Below, one piece after another: positions 51,389 to 61,210 of a stretch of DNA of 64,000 nucleotides. Each line of letters starts with the position of its first letter. The first letter of the stretch is position 1. The stretch is taken from NCBI GenBank assembly GCA_965227315.1, contig OZ245737.1:2170001-2234000 (forward strand). Direction: 5' to 3'. Made by a program: the position numbers and the translations under genes. The notes below the pieces were generated by a model. It had not been told where the DNA came from, did no database searches, and worked only from the letters and a program-made list of their open reading frames with translations. The DNA is from JANQHS01 sp965227315. GTDB lineage: Bacteria > Bacteroidota > Bacteroidia > Cytophagales > CCMP332.

Positions 51389-52483
51389 TTATGTTTTGAA
51401 ACCACTTATTTGCCTTTTTTCCAAATATTCTGCCGGAGAGCTATGGCAGAACTTTTTGAAAGCCCTGTTGAATGAGGCTTTTGAATTGAAGCCGGCATCC
51501 AAAGCCATTCCCAGAATTGTTTTGGATTTCGCATCGACGGTACTTGCCAGGGTTTTGAATTCTTCAATTCGATAGGAGTTCACAAAATCGCGAAATGAAT
51601 AATCCATCATGACATTGATCACTGCAGAGCTTTTGTTGGGATGAATGTCCAGCCTTTCGCTAAAACTTTGAAGACTCAGGTTGGGGTCCAGGTAGTACTT
51701 TTCCTTTTCCATTTTGCTTGTAAAGATCTCTGCGAGCTTTTTCATTTCAGAGGTCTTCTCCGGCTTTCTTCCGCTGGTAATCTGTTTGCTGAGCTGAAAC
51801 CCGATGAAGCCGATAGCATAGGTTAATGCGGTAAGCAAAATGTAGAAGGGATAGAATTCGGATACCGGGAAGTTGAAATCGAAGATCATGGCATCGACTA
51901 TGGTGTAAGGCATCCAGATGAACCACAACAGAGTGAAGCAGATCAGTATATATCCGATTCTCTTGTTTTCTCCTGTTTTGATTTCCTTTCTATACAAGAG
52001 CATACTGAGTATTAGGTAAATAGCGATCGATAGTAGACCTATATAATGCTCTATCTCAAATACATTCAATGCCAAAAGGGCTTCGAAACCGTTAAAGTTG
52101 TTTGGATCCCAGTTGTTGATGTAGAATAGAGCAGTGATGGAATTGAAGAACAGCTGTTCTACAAGCAATGGGACGAAATGCCTTTTTAACGACCGGGTGG
52201 GAATCGGTTTTCGAAAATAGAATCGCAAATAGGCATAAAAAGCCGGTCCTATTCCCCAAAGAAAAAGTAATGGAAGGAATCTCATTTGTGGGAAATAAGC
52301 CTGAATCCCGAAGCTGGCCTTGAGTACCCAAACAAGATAAAAGGCCAGGAACAATACGCATATCCCCAGGTATTTTGTGGCTTCCCTGAAATTGCTCTTT
52401 GCAACAAGAAGGAATCCGAAGATCAGGGCTTGCAATGTCCCGAATAGGATTAGGAGGTTATAGACGTCAATATTGAGCTCCAA
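51389..52483 (-). CDS. Membrane-bound AraC family regulator (7TM-HTH)
   Basis: A 364-residue protein with about seven transmembrane helices in residues 1-225 and a C-terminal AraC HTH pair at ~260-355 (LSLQSFSERLDIHPNKSSAV, then ILGMALDAGFNSKASFNRAF). Such membrane AraC proteins sense an extracellular signal and regulate locally. It is upstream of and reads into the exported serine hydrolase, so probably controls it. A relative with the same plan is at 58072-59178. Confidence 0.88.
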   Translation of the reverse strand: MELNIDVYNLLILFGTLQALIFGFLLVAKSNFREATKYLGICVLFLAFYLVWVLKASFGIQAYFPQMRFLPLLFLWGIGPAFYAYLRFYFRKPIPTRSLKRHFVPLLVEQLFFNSITALFYINNWDPNNFNGFEALLALNVFEIEHYIGLLSIAIYLILSMLLYRKEIKTGENKRIGYILICFTLLWFIWMPYTIVDAMIFDFNFPVSEFYPFYILLTALTYAIGFIGFQLSKQITSGRKPEKTSEMKKLAEIFTSKMEKEKYYLDPNLSLQSFSERLDIHPNKSSAVINVMMDYSFRDFVNSYRIEEFKTLASTVDAKSKTILGMALDAGFNSKASFNRAFKKFCHSSPAEYLEKRQISGFKT

Positions 52484-52558
52484 CAGATTTTCTTTGAGAT
52501 TATAGCCAACAAACTGGCTGTTGATCCCGCTGATCGCCCTTTCGCTAACGGGCTTGAG

Positions 52559-52646
52559 ATATCCAAATAAGGAAAAGCGGTAGAATATCTATGTTAACTT
52601 CCATGAGCTGCCGCATATGCTATCCCGATGGTATCGATGCCTGGGA
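52559..52646 (+). repeat. Dispersed ~90-bp intergenic repeat, copy B
   Basis: Starts ATCCAAATAAGGAAAAGC (52561-52578), has TTAACTTCCATGAGCTGC (52594-52611), then TATCCCGATGGTATCGATGC. The 3' end resembles bases 16031-16051. Sits between the esterase stop (52736) and the AraC start (52483). Confidence 0.7.
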
Positions 52647-52735
52647 ATTTTTCGGTGTTGGCAGCAAAGTTTGGCAGTGGTTTGGATACCAAGTCTGGCC
52701 CTGAGGTGTCGGGGCTGGCGATGGTTTTTTGAAAT

Positions 52736-53902
52736 TCAAAGCTCCATAAGCTGCTCTTCAAACCAGGGAACCATGGGAGATTGCTTCGAGATTGCGATTT
52801 CTAGTCCTTTGCTGAAGTACAATTTGGCCTTATTCGGTTCGCCATTCTTTACATATGCCTGGGCTATATATCCGTTTAGCATGAGGCCTTCATCATAGCT
52901 CTCCAAGCCAAATTCATAGATCTCAATTGCCTTTTTGTATTCTTGTTGGTCGTAATAATAACGCCCCATATTCACTAATTGCCTATAATCCGGAGCAACA
53001 CTAAAATTATATATCTCGGATAGATCTTTTAGTGACTTTTGAAGATCGGAAAAATTGTGAGCGCTGTAATGATGATCCAGATTCCAGTTTTGAAATAGGA
53101 ACTTAAAACCATGGTGCAGAGCTGGAGTGACAGTCGAAAGGTGATCTTCCTCAAATAAGTCGAGGTAAGCTATTTTAAAATTAGGACGATCCTTAACATC
53201 TGTTTTGAACTGAAGGTATTGATCATGCATGATCTTACCATCATCACCGAGTTTTTCTTCATCCGCCATGGTGACAAAAGCCAGTTTACTTTCTTTTAAT
53301 GTCAATGCTTGTAGACGATCTTTCCAATCATTGGCTAATGATTGCTTGTCCCACCAAAGGCTTGGACTTATGGACAAATAGTTACTAAAAACGTCATTAT
53401 TGTCTTCTACAAGTGAATATAGGGCGAACATTGCTCCAATTGAATGTCCCACCAGCGTATTATGGTTAGAGGAGGGATATTGTTCATTTATATATGGGAT
53501 TAGCTCATTCGATAAAAAGGTGAGGAAGTTCGGACCTCCCCCTGTTTTCATATAATCAACCTTGATATCGCTGGGAGAATAGTCATATTCTCTATTCGAA
53601 CCGCTTATACCCACGACAATTACATTTGGCATTAAACCTGCCCTGGCAAGGGCCTGAGAGTTGCCAACAGCATTGAGAAAATTATGTTCTCCATCCAGAA
53701 CGTAGATGGTGGGGAAAATGGATTGTGGATTGTCTAGGCTCTTTTCTTCTATCTCGGGAACGTGCACCCAAATCTGGCGATTACCGGATAAAACTTCTGA
53801 TTCAAACACCAAGGATTCATGGACTTGATCTATTCTCTGTTGACCATGGATGTTCTGTATAAATGCAAGGAGTAGTATCGAATGAAGTAGGCTTCGCATC
53901 AT
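52736..53902 (-). CDS. Exported esterase with TPR tail
   Basis: A 388-residue paralogue of 41122-42264: signal peptide (1-20, IQNIHGQQ), YVLDGEHNF, nucleophile elbow VGHSIGAMFA, His in EDHLSTVTP and two C-terminal TPR units (QEYKKAIEIYEFGLESYDEG, GEPNKAKLYFSKGLEIAISK). The esterase D/enterochelin-esterase fold. Probably first in its unit; the AraC gene at 53956 lies upstream and is on the same strand. Confidence 0.83.
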   Translation of the reverse strand: MMRSLLHSILLLAFIQNIHGQQRIDQVHESLVFESEVLSGNRQIWVHVPEIEEKSLDNPQSIFPTIYVLDGEHNFLNAVGNSQALARAGLMPNVIVVGISGSNREYDYSPSDIKVDYMKTGGGPNFLTFLSNELIPYINEQYPSSNHNTLVGHSIGAMFALYSLVEDNNDVFSNYLSISPSLWWDKQSLANDWKDRLQALTLKESKLAFVTMADEEKLGDDGKIMHDQYLQFKTDVKDRPNFKIAYLDLFEEDHLSTVTPALHHGFKFLFQNWNLDHHYSAHNFSDLQKSLKDLSEIYNFSVAPDYRQLVNMGRYYYDQQEYKKAIEIYEFGLESYDEGLMLNGYIAQAYVKNGEPNKAKLYFSKGLEIAISKQSPMVPWFEEQLMEL

Positions 53903-53955
53903 GTTTTTCGCAAAAATATCCTTTAGGGTGTTCAGGGTCTTGTAAAAAAACGAAA

Positions 53956-54753
53956 TCAGAATTTACTCAAAATCAGATTCTCGTTCCAATTAAATTGGGA
54001 AGGGCTTTGAAGCGTAGCTTTCTTGAATTCTCTGTTGAAATGTGCCTGATCATAATATCCCGAATCAAGAGCGGCATTCATAAACCTCTTACCCTTTTTG
54101 ATTTCTTCACTTACCTTTCTTAAACGCACCGTTCTTTGGTATTCCTTAGGGCTTATTCCTATATTTTTTTGAAATTGATTTTCAAGTGTTCTGAGTGATC
54201 TATTATAGAAGGAGAGCAGTTCTGATAGTTTAAGGCCAGGGTGCTTTTTTATAGCTAGAGTGATCTTGATTAAGTGCTCTTGATCCAGACACCGATCCAA
54301 TAGTTTATTTGCCAATAGATCGCACAACTCTTCTTCGATTTGATCTAATGAACCATGGAAACTATTCGTTCCCAAGAGTTGATCAATATATCCTATCAGA
54401 TTTTTTGAAAAAACAAGATGGCCGGGAACAACACGATCTACGATTGTAGACCTATCTGAAATTGTAATTGGTCCGAGCACCCATGGCTGGAATTTTATGC
54501 CAAACATTTTATAGGGCCGGGCGCATGCTATGTGTCCTGAAAATCTGATCTGACCCCAAAATAGGCTAGTTTCATGCTCAATGGTTGATTTTGATCCGGA
54601 ACGAACCGATACAGGAAAATTCGTTGCCATTAACTCCGGATAACCATCCGGCAAGAAAAATTGGCAACGCTTAATTTTATCACAATCAAGCCAATAGAAG
54701 CTCTTTAGAATGAGGTTATTGGGAGATGATACCCTATGTTCAAAATACTTCAT
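53956..54753 (-). CDS. AraC family regulator (DUF6597-type)
   Basis: A 265-residue regulator with a DUF6597-like N-terminal domain (FFLPDGYPELMATN, WGQIRFSGHIACARPYKMFG) and a C-terminal HTH pair (LSELLSFYNRSLRTLENQFQ, then FMNAALDSGYYDQAHFNREF). Predicted cytoplasmic. Short gap to the monooxygenase-like gene upstream (19 bases) and 53 bases before the esterase, so it may be in one unit with both. Confidence 0.82.
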   Translation of the reverse strand: MKYFEHRVSSPNNLILKSFYWLDCDKIKRCQFFLPDGYPELMATNFPVSVRSGSKSTIEHETSLFWGQIRFSGHIACARPYKMFGIKFQPWVLGPITISDRSTIVDRVVPGHLVFSKNLIGYIDQLLGTNSFHGSLDQIEEELCDLLANKLLDRCLDQEHLIKITLAIKKHPGLKLSELLSFYNRSLRTLENQFQKNIGISPKEYQRTVRLRKVSEEIKKGKRFMNAALDSGYYDQAHFNREFKKATLQSPSQFNWNENLILSKF

Positions 54754-54772
54754 TGAAGTATGGTATGGGATT

Positions 54773-55063
54773 CTATTGGTTTCTCAACTGAAATAGAATA
54801 TCCATGATCTCGATATTGGGTGCTTCTATGATCTCATAGGCCTCAGGAATACTCTTGGCCAGATCAGACGCACGAAAAGCCTGAAGGGACTCAGCGGAAT
54901 CCCAAACGTAGATTCCACCGTACTGCCCTGGCTGCCCGATTTTCACATAATATTTTTGAAGAAGTCCCGGAACCGCTTTAAACCTCGATTCCCTTTCTCT
55001 TGCCCTCTTTAGGAGTTCTTCTTCGGGAAGATCGGATTTTAATTTGATAATCTGTAGGATCAT
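54773..55063 (-). CDS. Small YdhR/ABM-type monooxygenase-like protein
   Basis: A 96-residue ferredoxin-like (ABM superfamily) protein: ELLKRARERESRFKAVPGLL, YYVKIGQPGQYGGIYVWDSA, then AFRASDLAKSIPEAYEIIEA. This pattern matches the YdhR-like putative monooxygenase family, which binds aromatic substrates without cofactor in relatives. It precedes the AraC gene by 19 bases. No signal peptide. Confidence 0.75.
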   Translation of the reverse strand: MILQIIKLKSDLPEEELLKRARERESRFKAVPGLLQKYYVKIGQPGQYGGIYVWDSAESLQAFRASDLAKSIPEAYEIIEAPNIEIMDILFQLRNQ

Positions 55064-55090
55064 AGTTTTTTATTTTATACACGAATTTAG

Positions 55091-55277
55091 CTAAGATATT
55101 CGTCTCAGTATTTGTTTTTTGGCAACCCATTCGAGGGCAAAGTCGTTAACTCGATGGGGCTGATTGATCCATTCTTTTTCGCCTAATTCACTAGTCCTTA
55201 TCTCCATGAAAAGAAGGCCGCAGTGGTTTTTCTTTAGCTGTTTCTTCCAATTTTTAAGGTATTCTTGCGCTGCGATT
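55091..55277 (-). pseudogene. Possible gene remnant after serine hydrolase
   Basis: A frame that begins inside the 3' part of the serine hydrolase and continues past its stop reads protein-like: EYLKNWKKQLKKNHCGLLFM, then NQPHRVNDFALEWVAKKQIL. No start codon of its own outside the gene and no family recognised. It may be the tail of a lost gene. Confidence 0.25.
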
Positions 55278-56597
55278 TTAGTTGTCTTTCGTCTTGACTT
55301 CTCTAACTCCGGCTTTTGTAATAATAATATGAATGGTTTCTCCTTTTTGGTTCTGTACAAATTCGATAGTTCTATTATTATTGTCAATACGAAAAAATTT
55401 GGTTTCGGATTCAGGGATTAGTTCGATATCATAGTCAGAATAGAATAGCTTGCCTTTTTTTTGATGAATTCTTACACCTTCGTACTCTCCTACATATTGA
55501 TCATAAATTGTGGGATCGACTGCTACCTCAACGTGATGATAAGGCAGTTCTACTGGTATTCCGAAAGCGATTGCGGCTAGCCCATAGGTTAACAAATAGG
55601 AGGGGGATTCGTTGTTCGAGAGCACGACTACGAAAACATTATCATTTGTAAATCTGTTCAAAGATGTTTGAGTTCCAAACCATCCGCCATCATGACCAAT
55701 TAGATCTCTTCCATGGTTGTAAAATGGATTGACAAGTACTCCATAGCCAAAGTCATGATCGTTATGCGATGTGAACATTTTAGATTTTGATTCTTCTGAT
55801 AAAAGCAGAGTATCATCGAAAAGGTGTTTATTCCATTGATATAGATCATCTATGGTAGAGTACACTCCATCGAGTCCAATGTTATATTCCCAGTTTATGT
55901 ATGGATTCTTGATTAACTCACCTTCTTTGTGATAGTAGGATTTGGCCATTTTCGGAATAATGGACTCATTGCTGCTGATACCGGAGTTGGTCATTTTTGC
56001 TTTTTCAAATAGGTTTTCATTTAAATAGTCAGCAAAAGTCTGCCTGGAAGCTTTTTCGATGATAGTGGTCAAGATATAGTACGCCGTGTTGCTGTAATAT
56101 GTCTGCGTTCCTGGCTCAAATAGAAGAGGCTTGCTCATAATGTACCTTACGATTGAATCTGATTGGAAGAATGTATTTGATGAAAAGAGCTCATCTACAT
56201 CATTGCCGATTCCAGAGTTATGGGTTAACAGCATATGTATGTTAATCTTATCTCCTTCAGGAAACTCTGGGTAGTATTTTGTTAATTTGTCGTCAATGGA
56301 TAGAAGTCCCTTTTCTTCGAGTTGCAAAATGGCAACCGCAGTAAATTGCTTGGAAACAGAAGCGAGACTAAATTTTGTGTCGATTGTATTGTCAATGTTC
56401 CATTCCAAATCGGCGAATCCATATGGCTTCTTAATTAGGACAGTATCATTTCTGGTTACTAGTACGGTGCCTGAAAAATTGTTGACACTGAACTGCGCAT
56501 CCATGTATTCTTCAAGTTTTTTATTTAACACAATTTGCGCATAACTTGAAGTTAAAAGGAGACATCCTACTGTTATACTTATGTATATTTTAATCAT
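55278..56597 (-). CDS. Exported serine hydrolase
   Basis: A 439-residue protein from ATG 56597, giving a signal peptide (ISITVGCLLLTSSYAQ). All three motifs are present: ASVSK, YYSNTAY (Tyr-x-Asn) and GHDGGWFG (His-x-Gly). The C-terminal ~70 residues form a DUF3471-like beta domain. The next upstream gene is another serine hydrolase (51 bases), so the two may be co-transcribed. Substrate unknown. Confidence 0.85.
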   Translation of the reverse strand: MIKIYISITVGCLLLTSSYAQIVLNKKLEEYMDAQFSVNNFSGTVLVTRNDTVLIKKPYGFADLEWNIDNTIDTKFSLASVSKQFTAVAILQLEEKGLLSIDDKLTKYYPEFPEGDKINIHMLLTHNSGIGNDVDELFSSNTFFQSDSIVRYIMSKPLLFEPGTQTYYSNTAYYILTTIIEKASRQTFADYLNENLFEKAKMTNSGISSNESIIPKMAKSYYHKEGELIKNPYINWEYNIGLDGVYSTIDDLYQWNKHLFDDTLLLSEESKSKMFTSHNDHDFGYGVLVNPFYNHGRDLIGHDGGWFGTQTSLNRFTNDNVFVVVLSNNESPSYLLTYGLAAIAFGIPVELPYHHVEVAVDPTIYDQYVGEYEGVRIHQKKGKLFYSDYDIELIPESETKFFRIDNNNRTIEFVQNQKGETIHIIITKAGVREVKTKDN

Positions 56598-56648
56598 TTT
56601 CTTTTGGTTAGTTGGCATTATACTTTGTGTGATTTCTTTTAACTGTAA

Positions 56649-57953
56649 TCAATCGATTCTACTTACATCCAATAATATGGTTTCTAACTCTTCTGAAAAC
56701 CTCACTTGTGTATTGATGACCATGGAAAATGCTATGCGCGTACTAGGAAAATATGTCACAAAGGCTTGCCCTCCTTGAGTCAATCCTGAATGAAAATACA
56801 TGTTTTGATTGTTGAATTTGACCAATTCGATTCCCATTCCATAGCCGTATTCTTTCCAGTTGGCTGAAAGTTGCGGAGAGGTAAAATAGGGAGCTGTATT
56901 GGCTTTTTCTCCGTTAGACAGAATTCCGTAAGAGGTCATTTTATTGAAACTATCGTCGGAGAGAATTTTGCCTGAATTCAGGGCATTCATAAACGTCAGC
57001 AGGTCCTTGGCATTTGAGAAAAGTGAACCGGCTCCATATACAGCATCGATTTTTACTTTTGTTAATGCCTTAGTTTCATATTTATATCCAGTAACTTTTT
57101 GCTGTTCTTTTGGCGCTGGAGCGTTGAATGATTTGCTTAATTCTAACGGAGTAAAAATGATTTCTTCCAGGTAGGTTTGGAGTGATTTCCCTGAAGTGAT
57201 TTCTATGATCTCTGCTAGGAGTACAAAATTGGAATTGGAATAATTGTAGTACTCTCCTGGTTCGAAATCTTTACCTGGATTCATTTGTTCAAGATATTTA
57301 TGTGGAGAAGGGCAATTAGGAAAGTTTTCTGGAGTATCTGAAGGCATTTCACTATATAACCAGGCTTTAATACCTGAGGTATTGGTTAAGAGATGATAGA
57401 TGGTAATGTTTTTGCCGTTTGGGTAGTTTGGAAAAAAGGAATCAATCGTGGTATCAATTGCCAGCTTACTCTCCTCGCTTAGTTTTAGGATGGCAGTACT
57501 CACAAACAGTTTAGTTAGTGAAGCGATGGGGAAAATGTGAGTATCATTTACTCTTTTTTTGTCGTCCACATCTGCAAAACCTATATATCTTATTTTTGGA
57601 GTTCGGTTATTTCTTTGAATCCCGAAACTGAATCCGGCGACCTTTTTCTGATTGACTAAGTCATTCACGATGGTGTTGATTTTTGAAATCGCTTCATCGA
57701 TAGTGACTTTGTTTTGAGTTTCTAGGAGCTTGCTTTGAGGGTCGTTTCTGGGTATGATTTTCCACTCTTTCGTTTTGCTGGTGGAATATGAATTCAGATC
57801 AGAAGTAAAGGTTTTGGTGATTCTAGCGGGTTCTCCATTTGCTGCACCTTCTATGTTATCCATCAATACTGCTTTGAATTGGACTTCTTCGGATTGTGAG
57901 GAAATGGTTTGACAATAGCTAAGACATGCGAGGAGCGTTACCAGTGGTTTCAT
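56649..57953 (-). CDS. Exported serine hydrolase
   Basis: A 434-residue protein with signal peptide (1-20, LSYCQTISSQ). A ~90-residue N-terminal region (VQFKAVLMDNIEGAANGEPA) precedes the serine hydrolase domain: ASLTK, YYNYSNSN (Tyr-x-Asn as YSN) and FHSGLTQGG (His-x-Gly). No C-terminal extra domain. Upstream partner of 55278-56597. Confidence 0.84.
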   Translation of the reverse strand: MKPLVTLLACLSYCQTISSQSEEVQFKAVLMDNIEGAANGEPARITKTFTSDLNSYSTSKTKEWKIIPRNDPQSKLLETQNKVTIDEAISKINTIVNDLVNQKKVAGFSFGIQRNNRTPKIRYIGFADVDDKKRVNDTHIFPIASLTKLFVSTAILKLSEESKLAIDTTIDSFFPNYPNGKNITIYHLLTNTSGIKAWLYSEMPSDTPENFPNCPSPHKYLEQMNPGKDFEPGEYYNYSNSNFVLLAEIIEITSGKSLQTYLEEIIFTPLELSKSFNAPAPKEQQKVTGYKYETKALTKVKIDAVYGAGSLFSNAKDLLTFMNALNSGKILSDDSFNKMTSYGILSNGEKANTAPYFTSPQLSANWKEYGYGMGIELVKFNNQNMYFHSGLTQGGQAFVTYFPSTRIAFSMVINTQVRFSEELETILLDVSRID

Positions 57954-58071
57954 TTGGTTTAAGAATTCTGATCTCCTACAAATGAATGGTATGACGATAA
58001 AGGTGGCGTCCGTCTAAATTATTCGAACGCTTTTTTGAAGTCCAATTAGTAGGAAAGACTCCATGAATAGG

Positions 58072-59178
58072 TTATGTGTATCTTTTCCTATAAGCCGACG
58101 GCGTTAGACCTGTACTCTTCTTAAAGGACTGATTAAAAGATGATTTGGAGTTATACCCCACACTGTATAGTATTTCTAAGACGGTGAGATGCTTTTTTGA
58201 TTGATCTCGAAGTATCAATTTGGCTTTTTCAATTCTATAATGGCTCATTAAATTATAGAAATTTTGCCCTATACTTTTATTGATGAGCAATGACAATTCC
58301 TTACTGTCCATTTTCATCTCTTCCGCTAGCATTGAAATGGTCAGATTCGGGTTTAGATATGGTTCGTGCCGAGTAAGATATGATTCTAAAGCTTCTATTC
58401 CTTCTTTGATTTCAGGGTTTGATTTTTTGTTTGAATCTGTTTTGATCAACGATAATGACGAATCAATGCCTCTGAATATCTTTGGATAATACAGTGCTTT
58501 GATAACCAGCCAGCTAATAAAAAACAACATTACCAGCACCGTTAGAATGCGCATTGGTGTGAGATACGCGTAGAGCCCATATATTTTTATGATGTTTTTG
58601 GAAAGTGCAACCAAAAACAGCAGAAAAGAAATATGGTTGACAACAAGTAACCATCGGTTATTGTATGGTTTTGTACTTGAATAGTTTTGATGATACAGTT
58701 TTTGATAACGACTAATTAGCCAGTACGTTGCAAGGATGTAGGCAAGGATTTGTAGAGTTGCAAGAATATACGTGAATCTGATTTCAAAGGAGTAATCAAT
58801 GGTTTTTGGACTATTTGATAACCCCAAGAGGGGTAAGTAAAAATTTGGCATCCAAACGATGATACTTAATGCTAAAGGAATTAGATGGTATAGGTGCTTT
58901 TTTTGCAGTTTGAAGTCAGAATATATAACGGAAACTACAAATAGGAATAACAAAGGTGCTTGCAAAAAGCCGCAAACATCATGACGTAATTGATCTAAAA
59001 TTGGAGGAACATTAAATCGTTGAAAGAAAATGGATCCAGCGTCAATGGCCCTTATGATCAAAAATGCTGCTAATATTCTGTTGCTGAGCCTATTACTTGA
59101 AGGTACACTTAGCAAGAAAAGTGAAAAAAGTAGCGACAGAAAAAGGAGTATGGTTGTTAGTGTTTCGTGTGTGGTCAA
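58072..59178 (-). CDS. Membrane-bound AraC family regulator (7TM-HTH)
   Basis: A 368-residue protein with about seven membrane helices (residues ~6-230), then an AraC HTH pair (ISMLAEEMKMDSKELSLLIN, then VLEILYSVGYNSKSSFNQSF, ending TPSAYRKRY). Same plan as 51389-52483. It lies upstream of the two serine hydrolases (56649 and 55278), which are its likely targets. More AT-rich than neighbours. Confidence 0.88.
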   Translation of the reverse strand: MTTHETLTTILLFLSLLFSLFLLSVPSSNRLSNRILAAFLIIRAIDAGSIFFQRFNVPPILDQLRHDVCGFLQAPLLFLFVVSVIYSDFKLQKKHLYHLIPLALSIIVWMPNFYLPLLGLSNSPKTIDYSFEIRFTYILATLQILAYILATYWLISRYQKLYHQNYSSTKPYNNRWLLVVNHISFLLFLVALSKNIIKIYGLYAYLTPMRILTVLVMLFFISWLVIKALYYPKIFRGIDSSLSLIKTDSNKKSNPEIKEGIEALESYLTRHEPYLNPNLTISMLAEEMKMDSKELSLLINKSIGQNFYNLMSHYRIEKAKLILRDQSKKHLTVLEILYSVGYNSKSSFNQSFKKSTGLTPSAYRKRYT

Positions 59179-59239
59179 ACCAGTTGAATTATGCTAAATG
59201 TTACTTACGATTTGGTGTATACCGCCTGCCAAAAATTTG

Positions 59240-59680
59240 CTATGATTTTAAACGATAACCCCAAAAAACCAATTTCCTTCTCAAATTTAAACTGCACTTC
59301 TCGCGATATTCTTCATTCAACGGATAGTACTTCCTGCCCGGGGGTGCTATTCTGATACTGTGAACAAAAGGCGTGTAGGGTTTGCTGATCAGCACAATAT
59401 GATAATCGTTGCTTATCGGTCTGAAATCAAGTGTGGTGCTGGTCGAATATCTCCCATCGGGTTTTAGATAATACAAGGGGAAGTTCTTGGATCCTTCCAG
59501 ATAGACAATTAGAGGTTTATGTTCGTTGATCTTGTTCTTGTAAACATGGCACTGAACATTGCCCTGATTGTTGTCATTGACGCTTATGGTTTTCCAATTA
59601 TCGATGATCTTCTCATGTTGCCCAAAGCTGGTTTTTGAGAGGACCAGGGCTAGAAGAAGAAAACAAAGAGTTCTTTTCAT
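59240..59680 (-). pseudogene. Truncated alpha/beta-hydrolase-like gene
   Basis: A 146-codon frame with a signal peptide (LLLALVLSKTSFGQ) and the N-terminal part of an alpha/beta hydrolase (KPLIVYLEGSKNFPLYYLKP, YHIVLISKPYTPFV). No nucleophile elbow. After REKCSL the expected WRA.. sequence is replaced by NLRRKLVFWGYRLKS and a stop. It seems cut off by a frameshift or deletion and is not likely to be active. Confidence 0.5.
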
Positions 59681-59761
59681 GGATTTCGTTCAGCTTATAT
59701 TCAGTGTTCTGAGCGTTGGGCATTCCGAAGGGTATTGACCGTGCACTTCAATTTGGAACAG

Positions 59762-61210
59762 CTAATAGCCAAAGTACTTAAGTTCTTCCATGATCTCGTC
59801 TGTATCACTGTTTCCGGGAGAGATTTCCAGGACCTTATCTATCCACTCTTTTGATTTTTCAAATTCACCGGAGCTGAGGTAGCCATATGACAGACAGGTC
59901 ATCACGGATGGATTGTTGGGAAAGAGCTCATTTGAAACCAGGAACAGATCTATGGATGCTGTTGGCTCCCCTGCTCTTATGTTATGAAATGCCAGTTCGA
60001 TCAATTGATTGATGGCTATTTCAACATCCTGCTTATCGGCTTCATAAAGTTGGGTCAGGAATTCTATCGCGCTTTCGGTACCCTTATTGTTGAGCATTTC
60101 AATGACTTGTTGGGCAATAGAGTTTTCGGGAAGAGTGACCTCATGATCATAAAGCAATTGGAGTATGTTCCCGGCGATTTCCCTTCTAAGGCAATAGTCA
60201 AGATTTGATAATATGAAAATGGAAAAGTCTCCATTGACTTCGGTCAACCACTGTGTTCTGAATCCTGTCGGACTTGCCCCTCTGGCCATTGCATATTTGT
60301 AAGCTGTTTTGGGATATCCATCGATGGAGTCGAAAACCTGCCATTGCATTGCAAATGATGTGTTGTCAAAGGTTTTTTCGAACATCGACTCATAAGAATC
60401 CTTGGAGATGAGCTTTCCTGTCTTCAGAGCCCTGTCAAAAACAAACAGATCCCGTACGGTTGAGTAAATGCCCCCGTTTCCGCGGATCGAGGATACCCCT
60501 ACAGGCTTAGGGTTCACATATGTTCCTAAGCGTAGACGGTAGCCCGTTGCCAGATCTGCGATGACTTCCTGTTCGGAGCTCTCATATCCGGAATTCTCCA
60601 TGCCTAAGGGCGCGAAGATTCTTTCCTGTAGCACATCCCGATAATGCTTTTTTGTAACGGCTTCGATCAATCCGGCGAGCAATACGTATCCCGCATTACT
60701 GTATGCCAAGGAATCGCCGGGATTAAAAAGTAATCGAGTATTCTCGCTTACCGCTTTCACCAGATCCAGGGTGCTAAACTCCGTTCCCGGAAGTGGGTCA
60801 GTTTTGAGGTATTCGCGTTCCAGGCCGCTGCTGTGATTTAGCAGGTGAGCAATTTTGACCTGTTCTCCCAGCTCCGGGTTTAGATTTGGCAAATATTCTC
60901 CGATGGCGTCATTGTAGTCAACCTGCCCTTCTTCGATGAGTTGAAGGACCAGGGTCGCGGTAAAGATTTTGGTTATGGAGGCGATCCGAAATTTGGTTTT
61001 GGGATCGTTGGGTATGTCATATTCTATGCTGGCATAGCCAAATCCTCCTTCATAAATGATACTGTCTCCTTTTGAGACTAGTATGGTCCCATCGAACAGG
61101 TTGTTTTCATGATAGGTTTTTAACAGTTCATCGATCTTTAGAGTATTCTGAGCCCTGAGGGTTTGAGATGCAAGAAAGAATACTGTGGCTAATAATGTGA
61201 TGAATTTCAT
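59762..61210 (-). CDS. Exported serine hydrolase with TPR tail
   Basis: A 482-residue protein with signal peptide (1-20, ASQTLRAQ). ASITK nucleophile motif and YSNAGY are present, but the His-x-Gly position reads MARGASPTG, so the histidine is missing. The C-terminal ~110 residues hold tetratricopeptide-like repeats (EFLTQLYEADKQDVEIAINQ, FEKSKEWIDKVLEISPG). Repeat copy C lies upstream of its start. Substrate unknown. Confidence 0.83.
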   Translation of the reverse strand: MKFITLLATVFFLASQTLRAQNTLKIDELLKTYHENNLFDGTILVSKGDSIIYEGGFGYASIEYDIPNDPKTKFRIASITKIFTATLVLQLIEEGQVDYNDAIGEYLPNLNPELGEQVKIAHLLNHSSGLEREYLKTDPLPGTEFSTLDLVKAVSENTRLLFNPGDSLAYSNAGYVLLAGLIEAVTKKHYRDVLQERIFAPLGMENSGYESSEQEVIADLATGYRLRLGTYVNPKPVGVSSIRGNGGIYSTVRDLFVFDRALKTGKLISKDSYESMFEKTFDNTSFAMQWQVFDSIDGYPKTAYKYAMARGASPTGFRTQWLTEVNGDFSIFILSNLDYCLRREIAGNILQLLYDHEVTLPENSIAQQVIEMLNNKGTESAIEFLTQLYEADKQDVEIAINQLIELAFHNIRAGEPTASIDLFLVSNELFPNNPSVMTCLSYGYLSSGEFEKSKEWIDKVLEISPGNSDTDEIMEELKYFGY

